Source of the DNA: an archaeon
Lineage (GTDB): Archaea > Thermoproteota > QMWL01
Assembly: GCA_003661605.2 (NCBI GenBank)
Contig: QMWL02000016.1
Span: 1 to 10,541, forward strand
Direction: 5' to 3'
DNA length: 10,541 nt
In this document: positions 6,684 through 10,541 of the stretch, piece by piece
Layout: each line of letters begins with the position of its first letter
Position numbering within the stretch: the first letter of the stretch is position 1
Notes under the pieces: generated by a model
The model's input: the letters and a program-made list of their open reading frames with translations, nothing else
Told to the model about the DNA's origin: nothing
Databases searched by the model: none
Position numbers and translations under genes: made by a program

Positions 6684-7277
6684 CTACAGCTTCTGAATAA
6701 TCTCCTGAAAGCGCTTGTTGATCGATTCGGCGAGCTCTTGGTGATAGTTACGACCCGTCGAGTCGATGCACACTATCAGAGGACCGAAGCGCTCAACGCG
6801 AAGGACCCATAGGGCCTCAGGTATGCCAAGATCAAGCCACTCAACGCGCTCAACTTCTTTGATGGCGTTAGCTGCGAGTACACCAACACCCCCGATAAAC
6901 TCACAGTACACTGCTCCAAACTTTTGTGCAGCTTCTGCGGTTTTTGCTCCCATACCACCTTTCCCTACAACAATGCGCACTCCCGTCTTAGCGATGAAGT
7001 CGTACTCGAGGCTCTCCATACGTGCACTAGTCGTTGGTCCAGCGGCAACCACTTCCCAGCGGTCATCCATGCGACGGACTACAGGACCACAGTGGTAGAT
7101 GACACCTCCCTGAAGATCGACGGGTAGTGGCTTTCCTTCAGCAAGGAGCTGGAGAGCGCGACGATGAGCCTGATCTCGTGCGGTAACTACGGTGCCTGTG
7201 ACGAATACGCGATCACCGATACGTAATTTACGAACATCCTCCTCACGGATTGGTGTAGTGAAGTGGTATTCTGTCAT
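6684..7277 (-). CDS. Class I fumarate hydratase, beta (C-terminal) subunit
   Basis: A 197-residue protein matching the C-terminal domain of class I iron-sulfur fumarases, which in archaea is a separate subunit. The enzyme interconverts fumarate and malate in the citric acid cycle. Diagnostic segments are VVTARDQAHRRAL (residues 30-42), GGVIYHCGP (58-66), AAGPTTSARME (78-88), GKGGMGAKT (105-113) and the C-terminal GPLIVCIDSTG. The ATG at 7277 lies two bases after the stop of the alpha-subunit gene, so the pair forms one transcription unit. L-tartrate dehydratase subunits share these motifs, but the adjacent malic enzyme gene favours fumarase. Confidence 0.92.
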   Translation of the reverse strand: MTEYHFTTPIREEDVRKLRIGDRVFVTGTVVTARDQAHRRALQLLAEGKPLPVDLQGGVIYHCGPVVRRMDDRWEVVAAGPTTSARMESLEYDFIAKTGVRIVVGKGGMGAKTAEAAQKFGAVYCEFIGGVGVLAANAIKEVERVEWLDLGIPEALWVLRVERFGPLIVCIDSTGRNYHQELAESINKRFQEIIQKL

Positions 7278-7279
7278 GG

Positions 7280-8176
7280 CTACAGCAAGATATGTTCACG
7301 ATATTCGACGTGGTATCCGCTACTGATGATAACACCATGTTGTCGCGCTGCCCAGCACTGGTAGCTTACGGCAACGGGCAAGCTTGCTGGATGTCGGTGT
7401 GCAAACTTGATGTGAAGATCTAGCAAGGTTGTGCTACCACCGAGACCTCCAGGTCCAATGCCAAGCTGGTTCGCTAGGGAGAGAAGCTCTTCCTCAATTT
7501 CCGCTATCTGAGGGTCGGGGTTTCGATATCCTACGGGAAGTAGAACTGCTGTTTTCGCCAGTAGCATCGCTTCGTCTGCAGTACCCCCGACTCCTACACC
7601 TACAATATTTGGAGGACAGGGCTTCCCAGCAGCGCGCGCGATTGTTTCTAGAACAAACTCCTTAATGCCACGAATTCCTTTAGCAGGAGTTAGCATCGCA
7701 AAGCGCGTCATATTTTCTGATCCACCACCTTTCGGTACAACAAGAATGGATAGAGTGTCACCATCGACCAAACGTAGGTATATGTGGGGGATGTGCTCAC
7801 CAGTATTATCACCGGAGTTCCTGTTGGTAAAGGGGTGAACAGCGTTAGGACGAAGAGGGATGCGCTGCGTAGCTTCACGAGTTGCTTCAATAAGACAGCG
7901 ACGCAGGTCAAAGTTTAGAGGGAAATTACGACCTAGAAGGATGTAGTAGCCGATGAGACCAGTGTCTTGACAGATCGGTCTGCTTTGCTGTTTTCCTATC
8001 TTGATGTTCTGAAGAATCGTATCCAGTACATTGCGCGCAAGATCGCTTTCCTCACGGTCTCGAGCGGCTTTTAGCGCGGCTTCTACATCAGATGGAACGC
8101 GTGTAACTGCAAGGCGTAGTGCTTCAACGACAGCGTTCTTTACGATCTCATAGTGCTCTTCGGCGGGCAAGGTCAC
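7280..8176 (-). CDS. Class I fumarate hydratase, alpha (N-terminal, Fe-S) subunit
   Basis: The alpha subunit of the two-part class I fumarase, which carries the [4Fe-4S] cluster where malate is dehydrated. From the chosen start it has 298 residues. The three cluster cysteines are in RPICQDTG (C69), GKPCPPNIVG (C187) and SYQCWAAR (C274). FPKGAGSE-like VPKGGGSENM (about 147-156) and GVGVGGTADEA (193-203) are also typical. The frame is open from a GTG at 8266, but archaeal relatives begin close to the VVEALRLA helix, favouring GTG 8176 or TTG 8170. GTG 8218 is another option. A TATA-like element at 8193-8200 agrees with the downstream starts. The tail after the last cysteine (GVIISSGYH...) is ordinary in length. 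It forms an operon with the beta subunit. Confidence 0.92.
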   Translation of the reverse strand: MTLPAEEHYEIVKNAVVEALRLAVTRVPSDVEAALKAARDREESDLARNVLDTILQNIKIGKQQSRPICQDTGLIGYYILLGRNFPLNFDLRRCLIEATREATQRIPLRPNAVHPFTNRNSGDNTGEHIPHIYLRLVDGDTLSILVVPKGGGSENMTRFAMLTPAKGIRGIKEFVLETIARAAGKPCPPNIVGVGVGGTADEAMLLAKTAVLLPVGYRNPDPQIAEIEEELLSLANQLGIGPGGLGGSTTLLDLHIKFAHRHPASLPVAVSYQCWAARQHGVIISSGYHVEYREHILL

Positions 8177-8192
8177 GGCTCTGTAAGTAGAA

Positions 8193-8200
8193 GATATAGC
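8193..8200 (-). promoter_or_regulatory. TATA-like box for the fumarase genes
   Basis: GCTATATC on the minus strand is centred about 20 bases before GTG 8176 and 26 bases before TTG 8170. The second value is the expected spacing for a leaderless transcript. If this box is the real one, starts at 8218 and 8266 are excluded. Confidence 0.35.
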
Positions 8201-8253
8201 TTGTTCACTTTCGGACACCTCCCGTGAATTTGTTGAGGTACCGTGGATAATAC

Positions 8254-8262
8254 CTATTATTG
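8254..8262 (+). promoter_or_regulatory. TATA-like box for radA
   Basis: CTATTATTG lies about 30 bases before the ATG at 8288 in the gap between the divergent fumarase and radA genes. The distance is slightly long for a leaderless mRNA. No Shine-Dalgarno sequence is evident before the ATG. Confidence 0.35.
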
Positions 8263-8287
8263 TCACCCTCTCACGAATGCTAGGAAT

Positions 8288-9340
8288 ATGACTGGAAAAC
8301 GCAGAAAGACAGCCGAAGAAGCGAAGGAGAAGGCACCTGAACGACGAGAACCATCGCTTAGACCGGTACCCGCACGATATATGCGTTTAGAGGATGTACC
8401 AGGAATAGGCACAGCTATTGCCCAAAAACTACGAGAATATGGTATTGCAAGCGTAGAGCTACTGCGGTTATCCTCGATCGCGGACCTGGTGAGCGCAGGA
8501 GTGGGGGAGCAGACTGCTAGACGGATCTTAGACGCTGTTCGTGGTGGGGAGTTTCGCGTTATGACAGCACTTCAGTATGAGAAGCTTCTTGGAGGAGTGC
8601 GACGGCTAACCACTGGGTGCTCAGGGTTAGACGATATACTTGGCGGTGGTATTGAGAGTATGGGCATTACGGAATTCTACGGAGAGTTTAATACAGGTAA
8701 GTCCCAAATCTGTCATCAGCTTGCGGTTACCGCACAACTGCCTGAGGATAGAGGAGGATTTGGAGAAGATACACGCGTTCTATACATAGACACGGAGGGT
8801 AGCTTCTCTCCCAGTAGAATTCGGCAGATAGCTGAGCGGTTCGAACTCGATCCGAATGGTGTTCTAGATAACGTTCTCTTCGTGGAAGTTAGCAGCGTGG
8901 AAGAGCAAACCACGTTTGTGCGCAGGCATCTTGATAGGTTCATCACAGAGGAAGGAGTCAAGCTAGTCATTGTGGACTCGGTGATTCTCCACTTCCGGAG
9001 TGAATTCCCGGGTCGTGAAAACCTAGCACAGCGACAGCAGAAGCTATGCCAGCACTTGCTGCTGCTCCAAAAGATAGCCAGAGCACACAACATTCCCGTT
9101 GTGGTTACAAATCAGGTGATGAGCAAGCCTACCGGAACACCGCCATACGTTGGCATTTACAACTCTACCGATTCGGTGGGAGGGCATGTCTTAAAGCACA
9201 TCAATAAGTATCGTGTATTCCTTCGAAAAGCGCCTCGAAATGTGCGCTATGCGCGACTTACGTCGGCGCCTGCGCTCCCTGAAAGGGAGACGATGTTCTG
9301 CATTACGGACCGAGGAATCGAAGACGTCGAGAAAAAGTAA
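8288..9340 (+). CDS. radA: DNA repair and recombination protein RadA
   Basis: The 350-residue archaeal RecA/Rad51 recombinase, which forms ATP-dependent filaments on single-stranded DNA for strand exchange. After a charged leader, residues 34-85 form the helix-hairpin-helix domain (LEDVPGIGTAIAQKL). The ATPase core has Walker A GEFNTGKS (132-139), the catalytic glutamate in DTEGSF (E170), Walker B LVIVDS (226-231), and VTNQV (273-277). Two features are unusual. The DNA-binding loop L2 between NQV and GGH has 20 residues instead of about 15 and lacks the usual FGDPTRP sequence. The polymerisation motif, F-x-x-A in relatives, reads VMTA (91-94). The presence of the N-terminal domain argues against RadB. 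The ATG at 8288 is chosen; the frame is open to 8243, but the added residues are not RadA-like and would run into the divergent promoter. Confidence 0.95.
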   Translation: MTGKRRKTAEEAKEKAPERREPSLRPVPARYMRLEDVPGIGTAIAQKLREYGIASVELLRLSSIADLVSAGVGEQTARRILDAVRGGEFRVMTALQYEKLLGGVRRLTTGCSGLDDILGGGIESMGITEFYGEFNTGKSQICHQLAVTAQLPEDRGGFGEDTRVLYIDTEGSFSPSRIRQIAERFELDPNGVLDNVLFVEVSSVEEQTTFVRRHLDRFITEEGVKLVIVDSVILHFRSEFPGRENLAQRQQKLCQHLLLLQKIARAHNIPVVVTNQVMSKPTGTPPYVGIYNSTDSVGGHVLKHINKYRVFLRKAPRNVRYARLTSAPALPERETMFCITDRGIEDVEKK

Positions 9341-9344
9341 TAGT

Positions 9345-9755
9345 GTGATTTCGTCGGAGAGCTTATCGCAGATACTCGGACCTCAGCTAGCACAAGTAGT
9401 CTGGGAAGTAAGTATCCGTTTAGCGGAGGGTGGGGAACTCGACTACGAGCAGATAGCCGAGCAACTGAGAAGCGTGGAAGGAGATCGTTTTGCTGATGCC
9501 TTCCTAGATACGCTAACACGTCACGTCGAAACGCCAGAACGACTACAACCTCGAAAGGATTTTGCGCTTGTGCGTATTAACAGCCCTGAAGATGCAGCTA
9601 AAGCGGTTAAGGGTCTGCTCGAGACATACAGCCAGTTAAGACTACCTGATGAGGATCGCGGTGTCGTTGCGGCAAGCCTATGCATCGCGCTATGTAGATA
9701 CCTAGGGAAAACCTCTGAGAGCAGTATAGACTACCGTAGAGAAGAAGAGAAATGA
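9345..9755 (+). CDS. Unrecognised 136-residue protein downstream of radA
   Basis: I do not recognise this protein. From the GTG at 9345, four bases after the radA stop, it reads as a soluble, mostly helical 136-residue polypeptide. It has an N-terminal segment (about 5-62) rich in Glu, Gln and Leu, a possible short strand FALVRINS (73-80), a helix SPEDAAKAVKGLLETY (80-95), and a helix RGVVAASLCIALCRYL (105-120). It ends with a charged tail. It has no membrane span or recognisable catalytic motif. Its position suggests cotranscription with radA and perhaps a related role. The frame is open upstream to 9213 inside radA, but those residues are basic and low-complexity and look like out-of-frame translation. 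Its last 54 bases overlap the convergent membrane-protein gene. Confidence 0.7.
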   Translation: MISSESLSQILGPQLAQVVWEVSIRLAEGGELDYEQIAEQLRSVEGDRFADAFLDTLTRHVETPERLQPRKDFALVRINSPEDAAKAVKGLLETYSQLRLPDEDRGVVAASLCIALCRYLGKTSESSIDYRREEEK

Positions 9756-9992
9756 TGCAATGTAGGCAAAGAGCCCTGTCGCCCAAAGCTTATGCGTTTG
9801 ACCTGGAAGAACGAGGCGTTTTCGTAGCAGGACAAAATCGGCAATTGCCATTGATAGTATGTATACAAGCATAGCAATCCACAGGACACGTAGCGGGTTC
9901 GATATGGGGATAATCGCAACGAGAGCACCTAACGCCGCACCTAGCCCCATGCGAGTCCAGTACAGGACCTTCTTTACTTTCTCTTCCGACAC
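9702..9992 (-). CDS. Small three-helix membrane protein, possibly EMC6-like
   Basis: A 96-residue integral membrane protein with three predicted hydrophobic segments at about residues 15-31 (MGLGAALGALVAIIPI), 34-55 and 71-92. A positively charged loop, LLRKRLVLPGQTHK (55-68), separates the last two. Size, topology and the C-terminal pattern of Gly, Tyr and a last helix ending VVYTAL resemble archaeal EMC6-like proteins, relatives of a eukaryotic ER membrane insertase subunit. This resemblance is suggestive only; many small three-helix archaeal proteins have no known function. The start is a GTG at 9992 giving MSEEKVKKVL, a cytoplasmic-looking charged N-terminus. The 3' end overlaps the convergent gene by 54 bases. 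The neighbouring rqcH gene starts 21 bases away in the opposite direction. Confidence 0.72.
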   Translation of the reverse strand: MSEEKVKKVLYWTRMGLGAALGALVAIIPISNPLRVLWIAMLVYILSMAIADFVLLRKRLVLPGQTHKLWATGLFAYIASFLFFSTVVYTALRGFP

Positions 9993-10013
9993 CCAGCGTT
10001 TCCTTCTCTGCTT

Positions 10014-10541
10014 TTGAAGGATTCCATCTCAAGCCTAGAACTGCGCATCGTAACCGAGTACCTTTACAACAGGCTTCTCGGAGGATGGCTCGACAATATC
10101 TACGGACTGGTTGAAGAGGGGTATCTGTTTAGATTTCGAACAGCCGAAAGAGATCGCGTAGATGTCGTAATAGAGCCAGGGTACACAATGTACCCAACTG
10201 AGTACGAAGTTCGAAAGGAGAGAGAACTTCCTTCTTTTGCACGCGCAGCTAGACGGTATATCCGTGGCAGTCGTGTAGAGGGTGTAGAGCAAGTAGGGTT
10301 TGAACGGCTTGTAGTCTTCTCCTTTAGGCGAAGAGAGCAGCGATACCGTCTCATGTGCGAATTGCTTCCGAGAGGTAGCTTGGTTCTAGTCAATGAGGAA
10401 AACCGGATACTGGCTTGCTCTGAGGCAAAGCGCTTTCGAGACCGTGTAATTGCACCAGGGAGAATCTATTCACCGCCAGCGGCAGTCACGTTAGACCCCC
10501 TATCAGTATCGAAGGAGGCTTTAACCGAGCTTCTCACTACA
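10014..10541 (+). CDS. rqcH: RqcH/Rqc2-like NFACT protein (5' part, runs off the right edge)
   Basis: The first 176 residues of an NFACT-family protein. RqcH in bacteria and Rqc2/NEMF in eukaryotes bind obstructed 60S/50S subunits, recruit tRNA and mediate C-terminal tailing of stalled peptides. The NFACT-N pattern is clear: SSLELRIVTEYL (6-17), a tyrosine-containing WLDNIYG (25-31), IEPGYTMYPTEY, a FARAARRYIRGSRV helix, VGFERLVVFSF (94-104), CELLPRGSLVLVNEENRIL, FRDRVIAPGRIY. The conserved DR dipeptide needed for tRNA recruitment in B. subtilis RqcH (D97-R98) appears here as E97-R98. The start is inferred as TTG at 10014, since no ATG or GTG fits and homology begins within a few residues. 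The open frame continues beyond the window, so HhH, coiled-coil and NFACT-R regions cannot be checked. Confidence 0.88.
   Translation, partial: MKDSISSLELRIVTEYLYNRLLGGWLDNIYGLVEEGYLFRFRTAERDRVDVVIEPGYTMYPTEYEVRKERELPSFARAARRYIRGSRVEGVEQVGFERLVVFSFRRREQRYRLMCELLPRGSLVLVNEENRILACSEAKRFRDRVIAPGRIYSPPAAVTLDPLSVSKEALTELLTT

Noticed and set aside
4635..7098. Several plus-strand open frames of about 80-117 codons (for example 4635-4985, 5722-5967, 5989-6342, 6766-7098)
   Set aside because: They lie antisense to nucS, malic enzyme and fumarase, are rich in Ser, Arg, Pro and Thr, and resemble no family. They are by-products of codon bias in the real genes.
8243..8287. Upstream extension of radA
   Set aside because: The 15 extra residues are not RadA-like and would cover the divergent promoter region; ATG 8288 gives a normal N-terminus.
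8716..9093. Minus-strand open frame of 125 codons inside radA
   Set aside because: It is fully antisense to conserved RadA motifs, has a Ser/Arg/Cys-rich composition, and no start signal or homology.
9213..9344. Upstream extension of the protein after radA
   Set aside because: It overlaps the radA 3' end in another frame and encodes a basic, low-complexity stretch typical of shadow translation.
10035..10393. Minus-strand open frames opposite the rqcH gene
   Set aside because: The plus strand encodes a clear NFACT-N domain; the antisense translations show no recognisable pattern.
1..10541. Mobile elements, CRISPR arrays, tRNA or rRNA genes, defence islands
   Set aside because: No transposase, direct-repeat array, tRNA-like cloverleaf or rRNA segment was recognised; the genes are compact and mostly housekeeping.

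Overview
The window looks like chromosomal DNA from an archaeon. It carries an archaeal-type S-adenosylmethionine synthetase, an archaeal Sm-like protein, a RadA recombinase with its N-terminal helix-hairpin-helix domain, a NucS/EndoMS nuclease and an RqcH/NFACT protein. GTG and TTG starts are frequent, and TATA-like boxes lie about 20-30 bases before several start codons, as expected for leaderless archaeal transcripts. The lineage cannot be fixed from the sequence; a TACK-type archaeon is plausible but unproven. Coding density is very high. No tRNA, rRNA, CRISPR array, insertion sequence or other mobile element was seen, and no stretch above 300 bases lacks a gene.

Layout. On the left, an Sm-like gene and the 5' part of the AdoMet synthetase gene run leftward with an ATGA overlap, sharing an 84-base divergent promoter region with thiC, which runs rightward. 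Next, 1890-3481 (minus) holds a coupled pair: a uroporphyrinogen-decarboxylase/MtaA-MtbA superfamily protein and a corrinoid-protein-like partner. Both appear to have lost their defining metal- or cofactor-binding residues. Divergent from this pair, at 3518-4081 (plus), is a shortened PurC (SAICAR synthetase) homologue that has also lost its catalytic signatures. These three altered enzymes side by side are the most unusual part of the window.

The centre (4050-8176, minus) holds a two-subunit class I fumarase, a malic enzyme with its own apparent promoter, NucS, and a class I methyltransferase. Fumarase and malic enzyme together would take fumarate to malate and then to pyruvate plus CO2.

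On the right, radA (plus) diverges from the fumarase genes and is followed after 4 bases by an unrecognised 136-residue protein. A small three-helix membrane protein (minus), resembling archaeal EMC6-like proteins, overlaps the tail of that gene. The window ends inside an rqcH gene (plus), whose product in bacteria acts in ribosome-associated quality control.

DNA maintenance (RadA, NucS), RNA and translation (Sm-like, RqcH), one-carbon, thiamine and purine-related chemistry (MAT, ThiC, PurC-like, corrinoid-like pair) and central carbon metabolism are therefore interleaved. All functional statements come from reading motifs and remembered family patterns; no database search was run.
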